The notes: generated by a model from the letters alone, not told the origin. DNA of 42,912 nucleotides from Flammeovirgaceae bacterium UBA2371 (GCA_002345965.1 DDTF01000033.1:1-42912), one strand, 5' to 3'; positions 16,764 through 25,378 are shown, counted from the first letter of the stretch. Translations and numbers: made by a program.

Positions 16764-17980
16764 TGAAATTTGATAAAAAATATGATATTCTGATCATTGG
16801 TGGGCTTGGCCACGTTGGATTGCCCCTTGGAATTGCTTTTGCCAACAAAGGCCTAAAGGTTTGCCTATATGATATCGACAAGGATAAAGCTGATCAAGTC
16901 TCCCGAGGCGAAATGCCATTCATAGAGTATGGTGCCGACCCAATACTGAAAAAGGTAATTGGAAATGAGCTTACTGTTTCTACTGAAATGGAGGAAGTCG
17001 CCTTTGCAAAGCATGTAGTTGTAGCAATTGGTACTCCAGTTGACGAATATTTGAGTCCTAAATTAAGGGGATTTTTCAGCTTGTTTGAGAAGTTTGCGAA
17101 CTACTTGGATGAAAGCCAGACAATTATTATAAGGAGTACCGTTTATCCCAAAGTTTGCGAACAGCTAGAAAAGTTTTTACTAAAAAAAGGTCTTGCTATT
17201 AATATCGCCTATTGTCCCGAGCGGATTATTCAGGGGTATTCAATTAAGGAACTCAATGAATTGCCTCAAATTGTTGCGGGACTAAACCAGGTTGCTGAGA
17301 AAAAGGCAATTGATCTTTTTTCGACACTTTCGCCCAAAATTATTCCAACTAAAATGGGAGAAGCTGAACTCATCAAATTGTTTGCAAATGCATGGAGATA
17401 CATTTCTTTTGCCATAAGTAATCAATTCTATATGATTGCAACAATGCATGGAGAAAACTACGATAGTATTAGAAAAGCCCTTATGGACGGCTATGGTAGG
17501 GCTGCCAATATACCAGGAGCAGGATTTACTGCAGGACCTTGCTTATTAAAAGATACAATGCAATTAGCATCCTTTACTGCAAATACCTTCCAGCTAGGGC
17601 ATGCTGCCATGATGGTAAACGAGGGACTACCGGATTTCATAGTTACGCAGCTAAGATTTACGCACGATCTTTCTAAGGTAACAGTGGGTATCTTAGGAAT
17701 GGCATTTAAGGCAGACATTGATGATACTAGAGATTCTCTTTCCTTTAGACTTAGAAAATCATTGATGTTTCAAAATGCCAAGGTGGTCTGCTCGGATTAC
17801 ATTGTAAATGATCCAAATTTCATATCTAAGGAGTTGCTGGTTGAGCAATCGGACATAATAATTATTGGGGTTCCCCACTCCGACTATAAGGGAATTCAAT
17901 TCCCTATGAATAAGGTTGTAATTGATCTTTGGGGGATATCAAAGCTTGTTGTACCAAGTTCAGTTACATTCAATTCATGA
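16763..17980 (+). CDS. Nucleotide-sugar 6-dehydrogenase of an unusual subgroup
   Basis: A 405-residue UDP-Glc/GDP-Man dehydrogenase family protein. The Rossmann motif is GGLGHVGLPLG (residues 13-23), with His where Tyr is usual. IIIRSTVYP is at 121-129, K205 and N209 are in AELIKLFANAWRY, and the catalytic C260 is in AGPCLLKDT. The key residues for the two-step C6 oxidation are therefore kept. However, the active-site loop differs both from the UDP-glucose type (GGSCFPKD) and from the UDP-HexNAc type of the gene at 1638 (GGHCIGVDPYY). The substrate may therefore be different. It starts at the ATG inside TGATG and its stop overlaps the next ATG (ATGA). Confidence 0.85.
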   Translation: MKFDKKYDILIIGGLGHVGLPLGIAFANKGLKVCLYDIDKDKADQVSRGEMPFIEYGADPILKKVIGNELTVSTEMEEVAFAKHVVVAIGTPVDEYLSPKLRGFFSLFEKFANYLDESQTIIIRSTVYPKVCEQLEKFLLKKGLAINIAYCPERIIQGYSIKELNELPQIVAGLNQVAEKKAIDLFSTLSPKIIPTKMGEAELIKLFANAWRYISFAISNQFYMIATMHGENYDSIRKALMDGYGRAANIPGAGFTAGPCLLKDTMQLASFTANTFQLGHAAMMVNEGLPDFIVTQLRFTHDLSKVTVGILGMAFKADIDDTRDSLSFRLRKSLMFQNAKVVCSDYIVNDPNFISKELLVEQSDIIIIGVPHSDYKGIQFPMNKVVIDLWGISKLVVPSSVTFNS

Positions 17981-18735
17981 GGCAGATACTTTTGACTGGA
18001 GGTACGGGCAATTTGGGGCGCGCAATCATTCAATCAGGCAAATTCAAAAACCTTTTGACTCCATCCTCTACGGAGTTGGATATTTGTGATCAAAATCAAG
18101 TTAGACTGTATCTAGAGCAAAATGACATTGGATACATAATTCACGCAGCGGCTCTGGCGCGCCTCACTGGATGTGAAAATGCCCCAGCAGAGGCAATTCG
18201 AAAAAACATAATTGGAACTTCTAATTTGGTCTCCTCTGTCCTGTCTCGTGAGTGCAGATCTGGAAAGTCGATTCGTTTTTTGCAAATTTCTTCTGATGGA
18301 GTTTATGAAGGGACGGAGGGAGGATACACTGAAGATGGCCCAACAATTCCAAAAACAAATTATGGTTGGAGCAAGCTTGGGGCAGAGTGCGCTGTAAGGC
18401 TTCTTGACAATTATTGTATCATCCGCACGCGTTTTTTTGACAAAAAGAATATCCCATTTGAGACATCAGCAAGTGATATTTATACATCGAAAATTTCTCT
18501 TGACGAACTCGTTCTACATGTTTATCAGATTCTATTATCAGATTATATAGGGGTTCTAAATGTAGGGGGTAATAAGATTTCAGATTTTGATTGCCATAAA
18601 AATTATAAGTTATCTATCAAAGAATGTTTACGATTAGATATTGTAAAGGAGGTACCATTCGAAGTCCCCAAAGACATTTCAATGGATACTTCCAAATTCA
18701 TACAACTACTTGACACTCTTAATGCGAAACACTAA
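17977..18735 (+). CDS. RmlD-like NAD(P)-dependent sugar reductase (SDR)
   Basis: A 252-residue short SDR from the ATG at 17977, which overlaps the preceding stop by four bases; the 16 residues upstream in this frame lie within the dehydrogenase gene. TGGTGNLG is at residues 8-15, STELDICDQNQVRLYL near 31-46, ISSDGVYEG in the middle, and the catalytic YGWSK pair follows. The layout resembles dTDP-4-dehydrorhamnose reductase (RmlD) and related NDP-4-ketosugar reductases. It is shorter than the usual approximately 290 residues. It may reduce a keto intermediate made within this module; the actual substrate is not shown. Confidence 0.75.
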   Translation: MRQILLTGGTGNLGRAIIQSGKFKNLLTPSSTELDICDQNQVRLYLEQNDIGYIIHAAALARLTGCENAPAEAIRKNIIGTSNLVSSVLSRECRSGKSIRFLQISSDGVYEGTEGGYTEDGPTIPKTNYGWSKLGAECAVRLLDNYCIIRTRFFDKKNIPFETSASDIYTSKISLDELVLHVYQILLSDYIGVLNVGGNKISDFDCHKNYKLSIKECLRLDIVKEVPFEVPKDISMDTSKFIQLLDTLNAKH

Positions 18736-18746
18736 CCTTGTAACCT

Positions 18747-19505
18747 GTGACAGATGCTGAGCTAGATCTTGATATCGTAATCCCTGTGTTCAACGAAGCA
18801 GAGAATATAATTCCTGTCCTGAACTCGCTCAATAAATATGTACAAACCGTATGCAGAGTTCAGATTTGTTATGACAGTGAGAGTGACACAACGATTCCTG
18901 TTGTAAAGAAACATTTGAATGATTATAGATTTGAGGTAGTGTTAACAAAGAATAAGGGGAAAGGTCCTCATCAAGCAATAACCACAGGATTTGAAAATTC
19001 AGTTGGAAAAGCCACCCTAGTATTTCCAGCTGACGATATTCAAAATGCGATTATATTGGATGAGATGTATAAACTATTTTTAGATGGCTGTGAAATCGTT
19101 GCTGCAAGTCGGTTTATGAAGGGAGGAAGCATGAAAGGATGCCCATGGCTAAAATCTATTTTAGTAAGAACGGCTTCCTTCACATTGCATTGGATTGCTC
19201 TAATTCCAATTAAAGATGCCAGTAATGGTTTTCGGTTGTTTTCAAGAAAAGTACTGAACACCATTCAAATTGAATCTTCATTAGGCTTTACCTATTCAAT
19301 TGAATTATTAGTTAAGTGCCACCGTATAGGTTGGAAAATTGGTGAGGTTCCAGCAAATTGGGTTGAGAGAGAAAAGGGTAAAAGCAATTTTAAAATCCTA
19401 ACTTGGCTGCCTCATTATTTAAAATGGTACAAGTATGGATTTCAAACAACTATAAGGAGGCTTTTTCAATCATTTTCTTATAGGAGGAAGGATATTATAA
19501 TGTAA
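18747..19505 (+). CDS. GT2-family glycosyltransferase, DPM1-like
   Basis: A 252-residue GT-A enzyme starting at a GTG (18747). LDIVIPVFNEAENI is at about residues 7-20, the metal-binding FPADD near 91-95, and AASRFMKGGSMKG, DASNGFRLFSRKVL and GEVPANWVEREKGKSNFK follow. This order matches dolichyl/polyprenyl-phosphate sugar synthases. No C-terminal membrane helices follow the catalytic part; it is a soluble DPM1-like form. It may load a sugar onto a polyprenyl phosphate or act as an ordinary transferase. It lies 11 bases after the RmlD-like gene and 17 bases before the next SDR gene. Confidence 0.85.
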   Translation: MTDAELDLDIVIPVFNEAENIIPVLNSLNKYVQTVCRVQICYDSESDTTIPVVKKHLNDYRFEVVLTKNKGKGPHQAITTGFENSVGKATLVFPADDIQNAIILDEMYKLFLDGCEIVAASRFMKGGSMKGCPWLKSILVRTASFTLHWIALIPIKDASNGFRLFSRKVLNTIQIESSLGFTYSIELLVKCHRIGWKIGEVPANWVEREKGKSNFKILTWLPHYLKWYKYGFQTTIRRLFQSFSYRRKDIIM

Positions 19506-19522
19506 AGAACGTATAAAGGGAT

Positions 19523-20503
19523 ATGAGATATTTGGTTACAGGAGGTTCAGGCTTTATTGGAAGCGCATTGGTTAAGGCTTTGCTCAGGAATGGGCACTCC
19601 GTAAAGATTCTAGACAATAATTCGAGGGGGAATTTGAGAAGACTATCCGATGTTATCGGGAATTTTGAATTCATTGAAGGAGACATTCGGGACAAAGATG
19701 CTGTTGTAAATGCCTCCCGGAATGTTGATAGCGTATGTCATCTGGCTTATATCAATGGAACGGAATTTTTCTACTCTAAACCTGAATTGATTCTTGAAGT
19801 GGGAGTCAAGGGTATGATGAATGTTGTGGATGCCTGTTTGGCCAATGGGATTCCTGAACTTATTTTGGCTTCGAGTTCGGAAGTTTACCAGCATGCTCCT
19901 AGAATACCCACGGACGAATCTGTACCATTAAGTGTACCGGATCCGTTAAATCCTAGATATTCATACGGTGGAGGTAAGATTATTAGTGAGCTTATCGCTC
20001 TTAACTTTGGGCGAAGACATTTTGATAAGGTGATAATTTTCAGACCACACAATGTTTATGGGCCAGACATGGGATGGGAGCATGTCATCCCCCAATTTGC
20101 ACTCAGAATGCGTGAGCAGATTTCGAAAGGTAAAATCGAAAACCTATTGAGTTTTCCTATCCAAGGTACGGGAGATGAAACGCGTTCATTTGTCTATATA
20201 GATGATTTTTCCGATGGGCTAATGCTTCTGTTAAACAAAGGGGTTCATAATCAAATTTATCACATAGGGACAGAAGAAGAGGTAACAATTAAACATGTGG
20301 CACAAGAAGTTGGTGACTATTTCGGGATTAACCTTGAAATAATCCCGGGCACGCTTGCTGAGGGTGGAACTCTAAGGCGATGCCCAGATATTGGCAAGAT
20401 GAAACAATTAGGTTTTATGCCAAAGGTCAAGTTAAAAGAAGGAATTCATAAAACAGTTGAATGGTACGCGACAAATGCCCAATTAAAGCCAATTATCAAT
20501 TAG
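19523..20503 (+). CDS. NAD-dependent nucleotide-sugar epimerase/dehydratase (SDR)
   Basis: A 326-residue extended SDR. TGGSGFIG is at residues 6-13, the first-strand end reads ILDNNSRGN, LASSSEVYQ is near 116-124, and the catalytic YGGGK follows (about 147-151). RPHNVYGPDMGWEHVIPQ and SFVYIDDFSDG are typical of the UDP-glucose epimerase / NDP-sugar epimerase group. It probably epimerises or dehydrates a nucleotide sugar from the preceding dehydrogenase. It is in the same tight + strand run. Relationship to a particular named epimerase could not be fixed by eye. Confidence 0.82.
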   Translation: MRYLVTGGSGFIGSALVKALLRNGHSVKILDNNSRGNLRRLSDVIGNFEFIEGDIRDKDAVVNASRNVDSVCHLAYINGTEFFYSKPELILEVGVKGMMNVVDACLANGIPELILASSSEVYQHAPRIPTDESVPLSVPDPLNPRYSYGGGKIISELIALNFGRRHFDKVIIFRPHNVYGPDMGWEHVIPQFALRMREQISKGKIENLLSFPIQGTGDETRSFVYIDDFSDGLMLLLNKGVHNQIYHIGTEEEVTIKHVAQEVGDYFGINLEIIPGTLAEGGTLRRCPDIGKMKQLGFMPKVKLKEGIHKTVEWYATNAQLKPIIN

Positions 20504-20590
20504 AAGCATAAAAGACCTGTGACACTTTGAATTTCCAAGTAAACTTAGAATATAATATTAAATTACTCTTTCAACTCTAAATAAAAATTT

Positions 20591-21877
20591 ATGAGCGCAT
20601 CTGGATTGGACAATAAGCAAGGGCTCAAACTGGCACATGGTAGTGGCAGCAGTACTGTAGTAAATCACTGTCAGGTTTGTAGCAACACGAAGCTAAAGTC
20701 AATTTTTTTTCTTGGCTACCTACCGCCAGTTAATAAGATGGTTAAAATTGGCACACAACCTTATGAACAGCCTTCTTATCCAGCAGAACTTCTATATTGC
20801 GATAGGTGTCATCTTGTTCAGCTTGGGTTAATCGTTGACCCAACGATCCTCTTTCCTCCAGAGTATCCATATACAAGCAGTACAACAAAAAATCTACGAG
20901 ACAATTTTGCTGAACTATATCAGGAATGTACCTCAATAGTAGGCATTACTTCGAAAGACTTGGTGGTAGATATTGGCTCTAATGATGGTAATCTTTTAAG
21001 TAATTTTGCTGGTAAGCATAAAGTAATGGGAGTAACACCAGAATCAATTGGTAATGTTGCAGTTGAGCGAGGAATACCTACCATAATTGATTATTTCACA
21101 AGGAGTGTTGTCGCTAGGATTGTTAAGAATGAAGGGAAAGCAAAAATAGTAACAGCTACAAATGTTTTTGCGCATATGGAAAATATTCAGGAAGTAATAG
21201 AAGCTATCCAAGAATTGCTTTCCGATGATGGTGTGTTTATTTCAGAGTCTCATTATCTGCTTCCTCTCGTAGAGACATTACAGTATGACACCATTTACCA
21301 TGAACACATGAGATACTACTCTTTGAGTAGCCTTAAATTCCTTTTGGAACAACATGGATTGGAAATATTTCATGCCAAGCCAATACCAACGCATGGTGGC
21401 TCTGTTCGCGTCTATGCCGCAAGGAAGAATAGGTATGAAGTAAGACCAACTGTAAAATCTATTCTTGATCAGGAGTCAGATATGATCTTGGGTGAAGAAA
21501 AACTTCTAGTTTTTAAGGAGAAGGTTGTTATGTCCAAGCTTGAACTTTATGCACTTCTTACTTCGATCAAAAAAGGTGGTCAACGGATTTATGGAATCAG
21601 TGCTCCATCGAGAGCCAGTACACTAATAAATTATACTGGCCTTGATGATGGTATAATTGATTGCGTATTGGAAATTAAGGGTTCTCATAAAATAGGCAAC
21701 TACGTTCCAGGAACGACAATACCAATTGTTGATGAATCTATTCTATTTGAAGATCAACCCGAATATGCCATGATTTTTTCATGGCATATTGCGGATGAGC
21801 TGATTCCAAAATTAAAATCAAAAGGTTATAAAGGTAAATTTATAGTTCCGCTTCCTGAACCAAGAATTATTGACTAG
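20591..21877 (+). CDS. C-methyltransferase-like protein, TylC3/NovU type (Methyltransf_13/14 architecture)
   Basis: A 428-residue protein. An N-terminal zinc-binding part has C27, C30, C70 and C73 (CQVC, CDRCH). A SAM-binding domain has VVDIGSNDGNLL (126-137), then YDTIYHEHMRYYSL, the signature loop of TylC3/NovU sugar C-methyltransferases. The C-terminal domain has YGISAPSRASTLINY and IFSWHIADELIPKLKSKGYK. Such enzymes C-methylate an NDP-4-keto-6-deoxyhexose at C3 or C5, or act on related ketosugars. It closes the Nudix-led module after an 87-base gap. No dTDP-glucose dehydratase is visible here, so its ketosugar source (Gmd product or the module itself) is open. Confidence 0.87.
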   Translation: MSASGLDNKQGLKLAHGSGSSTVVNHCQVCSNTKLKSIFFLGYLPPVNKMVKIGTQPYEQPSYPAELLYCDRCHLVQLGLIVDPTILFPPEYPYTSSTTKNLRDNFAELYQECTSIVGITSKDLVVDIGSNDGNLLSNFAGKHKVMGVTPESIGNVAVERGIPTIIDYFTRSVVARIVKNEGKAKIVTATNVFAHMENIQEVIEAIQELLSDDGVFISESHYLLPLVETLQYDTIYHEHMRYYSLSSLKFLLEQHGLEIFHAKPIPTHGGSVRVYAARKNRYEVRPTVKSILDQESDMILGEEKLLVFKEKVVMSKLELYALLTSIKKGGQRIYGISAPSRASTLINYTGLDDGIIDCVLEIKGSHKIGNYVPGTTIPIVDESILFEDQPEYAMIFSWHIADELIPKLKSKGYKGKFIVPLPEPRIID

Positions 21878-21895
21878 TTAACGGGGATTGAGCAA

Positions 21896-23887
21896 TCAGA
21901 AATCTTTTTTTATTAATAGGGATTTTTGGCCATCATTATAGTCCTTAGGATTGCTAGATATTATTGAATCCAGAATTCTATGATTGGTGCTTGATAATCT
22001 AACAGAATCAGGATGCAGTCTTCCGTATCCAACTTCTCGAAGAATCTTTAATAAGTAAAATGTTTCCGATTTCTTTTGAAGGAGAGACTTTTGAGGAACA
22101 TTAAAATCATTGGGGCTCAGAGATATTATTGAGTCAATTATGCTTATCTGCTCATTGGTTAGAATAACGGAGTCAGGATCAATTTTACCTAAACCAACTT
22201 CACGAAGAAGAATATTTGGCTCGAATAGCAAGCTTTTTATTGATGTTAAGGACCTTTGACCAAGATTGTAATTATTCGGATTCAGAGAAATAATGGAGTC
22301 AACTATTATTTGCTCAGCATCCGATAGAAACACCGAATCAGCATTTATTTCTCCCAACCCAACGTCTCTGATAAGACTCATCATTTTGATCACTTCAGGT
22401 GACACAATGGCAATTTGGAGATTATTATAGTTACTTGGATTCGATCTGATCAAAGCCAAAGCTAGTCTTTTTTGACCTGAGGTAAGTGTGACCTCATCTG
22501 GTGCCAGATAACCAGAACCTACATCTGCGAGAATTTGTTGGACGATAGATTCGTTGGCTGTTTTTTTTGCATCCCACAGAACATAGGAAAAAGTGAGGGC
22601 AATAGCAGCCACTCCACCCCATTTCATGATTACTCCGGGAGAAAAAATTATGTAGAATAACAAGGAGGTTAACAACAATACCATGTAGAGCGAGAAATCA
22701 GCATCAAATTTCTCCATCTCACCAGGCAGATAAAGTTTTTGCGAAAAGATTGTCAAAGCCAGTAAACCTAATGATAAATAGATACCTCCGAGTATTTGAT
22801 TTTGAATTGAAAATTTTGAGGTACCAAGAATTAAAATGGAGACTAAGAAACCTATATTCATTCGGTCCAGGCTCCCCATGTTCAAGCTAATGTCAACAAA
22901 AAGAACAATTACTGTTGCAGTAACTATTTGAATATCTAATCGCCTTTTGTATGAACCATAAGTAATTAGGGATATGAAGAATATGATAAAGCCTATTCTA
23001 ACATAACTCCAGCCTGACGGCCACAACTCGTAAGGAATTGTCCAGATTGAACTATGCTGAGGTGTTCCTGATAAATTTGACGAAAGCCTTGTGCCCATCA
23101 TGCCAATTACTTCTGGGATGAATGGGATGAATAAAATACCAAATGTTAAGAATGAGATAAATCCAAATATTGCGATTCTTCTTAGGCTTTTGGAGGTAAG
23201 AAAGTCTTTCAGGGAATTGGGTGAGTCGCAGATATAGTAAAGACACAATGGAACAAGGAAGATGCCTAGTCCCTTAAAGCAAACAGCTAAGCCCAAGAAG
23301 ACTGCACTCCAAATAAGTTTATTTTGTTGTGCAAAAAGCAGACTAGCAATCATGAGAAGTATTTGAAGGCCTTTATCTTGGGGAATTAATGCGCCCCAGT
23401 AGAGGAGAATCGGATTTAATGCGCCTAAAAATACCGCGAATGCAATGTTTGATCTGAATGACTTGCCATTCCAAAATTGAATGATGAAGGCGAAAATAAA
23501 TACAGAGAGGATTGAATCAACAATTGCAAAGATGATTCTATAATACAATGGATTGCTATTAGCCAAGTATTCAACAGCTCCATAATACAATTGGGAAGCG
23601 GGAAGATTGCTACTTGTATAGTAGTTCCATTTGTCTTGGTCGTGTCTAAGCCATTCCTGATTAAGGCTGGCGTTTAGCCTTAACTCCTTCCTTAAATTCA
23701 CATTATCAGAGAAGTCGTAGGGATTGATATTGTTAACAATAAGAAGCCCTGCATTTATGTAAAGTTGAAGGTCTGTATGCTTATTGAATTCCTCGCTATT
23801 TTTTATAATAATGTATCTTGGAACGAATGCTAAGAAGAATATGATAATAACCGAGTGGAGCCATTTAATATTTGGTTTGCTTAACAT
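21896..23887 (-). CDS. GT-C/GT87-like membrane glycosyltransferase with C-terminal tandem repeats
   Basis: A 663-residue protein with about 12 hydrophobic helices over residues 1-440, then a soluble tail. The early loop INAGLLIVNNINPYDFSDN and the LNPILLYWGALIPQDKGLQI stretch resemble polyprenyl-phosphate-dependent GT-C mannosyltransferases (GT87/DUF2029 group); CFKGLGIFLVPLCLYYI follows. The tail (about 454-663) holds four degenerate repeats of 53-55 residues, each with a core like EVGxGxxxPDSVxLT, then DSIISxNPxxYNxxQ. This tail is not a known part of the GT-C family that I recognise. The gene is convergent with the C-methyltransferase gene (18-base gap) and alone on its strand here. Probable role: transfer of a lipid-linked sugar at the periplasmic side. 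Confidence 0.65.
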   Translation of the reverse strand: MLSKPNIKWLHSVIIIFFLAFVPRYIIIKNSEEFNKHTDLQLYINAGLLIVNNINPYDFSDNVNLRKELRLNASLNQEWLRHDQDKWNYYTSSNLPASQLYYGAVEYLANSNPLYYRIIFAIVDSILSVFIFAFIIQFWNGKSFRSNIAFAVFLGALNPILLYWGALIPQDKGLQILLMIASLLFAQQNKLIWSAVFLGLAVCFKGLGIFLVPLCLYYICDSPNSLKDFLTSKSLRRIAIFGFISFLTFGILFIPFIPEVIGMMGTRLSSNLSGTPQHSSIWTIPYELWPSGWSYVRIGFIIFFISLITYGSYKRRLDIQIVTATVIVLFVDISLNMGSLDRMNIGFLVSILILGTSKFSIQNQILGGIYLSLGLLALTIFSQKLYLPGEMEKFDADFSLYMVLLLTSLLFYIIFSPGVIMKWGGVAAIALTFSYVLWDAKKTANESIVQQILADVGSGYLAPDEVTLTSGQKRLALALIRSNPSNYNNLQIAIVSPEVIKMMSLIRDVGLGEINADSVFLSDAEQIIVDSIISLNPNNYNLGQRSLTSIKSLLFEPNILLREVGLGKIDPDSVILTNEQISIIDSIISLSPNDFNVPQKSLLQKKSETFYLLKILREVGYGRLHPDSVRLSSTNHRILDSIISSNPKDYNDGQKSLLIKKDF
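21899..22528 (-). repeat. Four tandem protein repeats encoded in the GT-C-like gene tail
   Basis: Reading the - strand, residues 454-506, 507-561, 562-616 and 617-663 align. Each starts with (A/R)(D/E)VGxG, followed by a D-S/E-V-x-L-(T/S) block, then a helix-like IxDSIIS block and an NPxxYNxxQxSL block. Repeats 2-4 are closest to each other; repeat 1 is more diverged and the last lacks the final eight residues. Diverged protein repeats, not exact DNA copies. Confidence 0.85.
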
Positions 23888-23942
23888 GAAAGAAAATATT
23901 TATAATTTAATTTGGCTAGGAGGTTAGAATCTCTTTAATGTG

Positions 23943-23998
23943 CTCCACTTCAAATATACGATCAAAAGATGTAATTAATTCACTTTATGTAAGTGGAG
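23943..23998. repeat. Nested inverted repeats upstream of GT-A gene
   Basis: CTCCACTT (23943-23950) is the exact reverse complement of AAGTGGAG (23991-23998). Inside, CACTT (23981-23985) pairs with AAGTG (23991-23995) across a 5-base spacer, so the right arm could pair with either left arm. It sits between divergent genes starting at 23887 (-) and 24036 (+), making it a candidate operator or alternative stem. Confidence 0.4.
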
Positions 23999-24007
23999 AA
24001 TTACGCT

Positions 24008-24015
24008 TATATTTG
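24008..24015 (+). promoter_or_regulatory. Putative -7 box upstream of GT-A gene
   Basis: TATATTTG matches the Bacteroidota -7 consensus TAnnTTTG, 20 bases before the TTG start at 24036 and just downstream of nested inverted repeats. A good -33 TTG is not seen at the usual spacing. Confidence 0.35.
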
Positions 24016-24035
24016 CCGGATTTAATTAGGGCAAA

Positions 24036-25022
24036 TTGAACCACTACTGTACCTTATTCGATTCTCATTATTTGACCCGTGGACTAGCAATGTGGAAATC
24101 TTTAGAAAGACATTGCCCATCTTACCACTTATATATCTTCGCCTTTGATGATGAATCAAAAGAAATATTAGCCGCTCTTGAGCTCAGTAATGTAACAGTA
24201 ATTTCTCTGAAAGATTTTGAAAATGAGCGTTTGTTGGAGGTGAAACCTACTCGCTCAAAGGCAGAATATTGTTGGACTTGCACCCCTTCGGTGATTGATT
24301 ACTGCATACATACATACGGTCTTTCCGACTGCACTTACATTGATGCGGATCTCTATTTTTTCTCCAATCCCAATGTCTTAATTGAAGAGATGGGGAGCAA
24401 ATCGGTTTTAATCACCGAGCACCGGTACACTAAAAAATATGACCAGTCCGCTACAAGCGGAATTTATTGTGTTCAATTCATCACTTTTAAAAATACCTCA
24501 GATGGTATGACTGCCTTAAATTGGTGGAAAGATCGATGTATTGAATGGTGTTATGCGAGAAAGGAGGATGGGAAATTTGGCGATCAAAAATACCTCGATG
24601 ATTGGACCACCCGTTTTGAGGGAATTCATGTCTTGCAAAATCTTGGAGGTGGCGTTGCGCCATGGAATGTGCAGCAATACCAGCTCAGCAATATTGAGAA
24701 CAAAGTTTATTTACAACCTACAGGTCAGAGGGATGAGCTTGTGTTTTTTCACTTTCATTTTATAAAATTTTACCCTAACGATCGTGTAGATTTGGGTGAC
24801 TATACGCTGCATAATTCTGTTTTAGTAAATGTCTACAGGCCTTATCTAATGGAAATTATGGAAATAGAATTAATTCTGAAGGATAGGTTTGGTTTTGAGA
24901 GGAGAACGCAAAAATATTTTTATAAGAACGCATTAATGACACAAGTACACCGTTTTGGTAGGAAGCTGCTTGGAATTTATAACTTACATAAGTTAAACGA
25001 GATAAATAAATGGCACATTTAA
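24036..25022 (+). CDS. GT-A type glycosyltransferase with DxD motif
   Basis: A 328-residue protein. HYCTLFDSHYLTRGLAMWKS at the N-terminus and TYIDADLYFFSNP with D103-A-D105 resemble the metal-binding region of GT-A nucleotide-diphosphosugar transferases (GT8-like or related). GDQKYLDDW and the GGGVAPWNVQQYQ stretch also fit that fold. Start is a TTG at 24036, because the conserved-looking first residues precede the first in-frame ATG (codon 19). It overlaps the next gene by 13 bases, so it is the first gene of a + strand operon running through the FdtA/FdtB pair. Donor sugar is unknown; the downstream genes suggest a 3-amino sugar may be transferred. Confidence 0.75.
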   Translation: MNHYCTLFDSHYLTRGLAMWKSLERHCPSYHLYIFAFDDESKEILAALELSNVTVISLKDFENERLLEVKPTRSKAEYCWTCTPSVIDYCIHTYGLSDCTYIDADLYFFSNPNVLIEEMGSKSVLITEHRYTKKYDQSATSGIYCVQFITFKNTSDGMTALNWWKDRCIEWCYARKEDGKFGDQKYLDDWTTRFEGIHVLQNLGGGVAPWNVQQYQLSNIENKVYLQPTGQRDELVFFHFHFIKFYPNDRVDLGDYTLHNSVLVNVYRPYLMEIMEIELILKDRFGFERRTQKYFYKNALMTQVHRFGRKLLGIYNLHKLNEINKWHI

Positions 25023-25378
25023 TTAGTTTAAAAACCTTTACTGACAAAAGGGGAAATCTTACTGTGATTGAAAAGTCGATACCTTTTGATATAAAAAGGA
25101 TATTTTACATCTATGGAGTGGACGACTCCGTTAGGGGAGGTCACCGTCACCATAAAACTATTCAAGCAGCTATTTGCTTGCAGGGTAGCTGTGTAATTGA
25201 GAACAATAATGGAGTCAAAGAAGAGAAATTTGTTTTAGACAGCCCTGACAAATGCTTGATTATCGAACCCAAAGACTGGCATGAGATGATGGACTTCTCA
25301 AAGGACGCAATATTAATGGTATTAGCGTCTGAGTATTTTGATAGTGAAGACTACATAAGAGAGAAATACCAATGGTAG
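25010..25378 (+). CDS. fdtA: NDP-4-keto-6-deoxyhexose 3,4-ketoisomerase, FdtA-like cupin
   Basis: A 122-residue single-domain cupin of the FdtA/TylM-type/WxcM C-terminal family. TDKRGNLTVIE is near residues 11-21, RIFYIYGVDDSVRGG precedes the active-site histidines H45, H47 and H48 (GHRHHK), and PKDWHEMMDF is near 87-96. FdtA converts dTDP-4-keto-6-deoxyglucose to the 3-keto-6-deoxygalactose form, and relatives give the gluco isomer. It overlaps the neighbours at both ends (13 and 7 bases) and is followed by an FdtB-like aminotransferase, the usual partner. No RmlA or RmlB is present in this window to supply the substrate. Confidence 0.87.
   Translation: MAHLISLKTFTDKRGNLTVIEKSIPFDIKRIFYIYGVDDSVRGGHRHHKTIQAAICLQGSCVIENNNGVKEEKFVLDSPDKCLIIEPKDWHEMMDFSKDAILMVLASEYFDSEDYIREKYQW

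Noticed and set aside
21899..22528. Tandem repeats considered as a CRISPR or DNA satellite
   Set aside because: The units are conserved only at protein level, lack exact DNA repeats and spacers, and lie inside an open reading frame.
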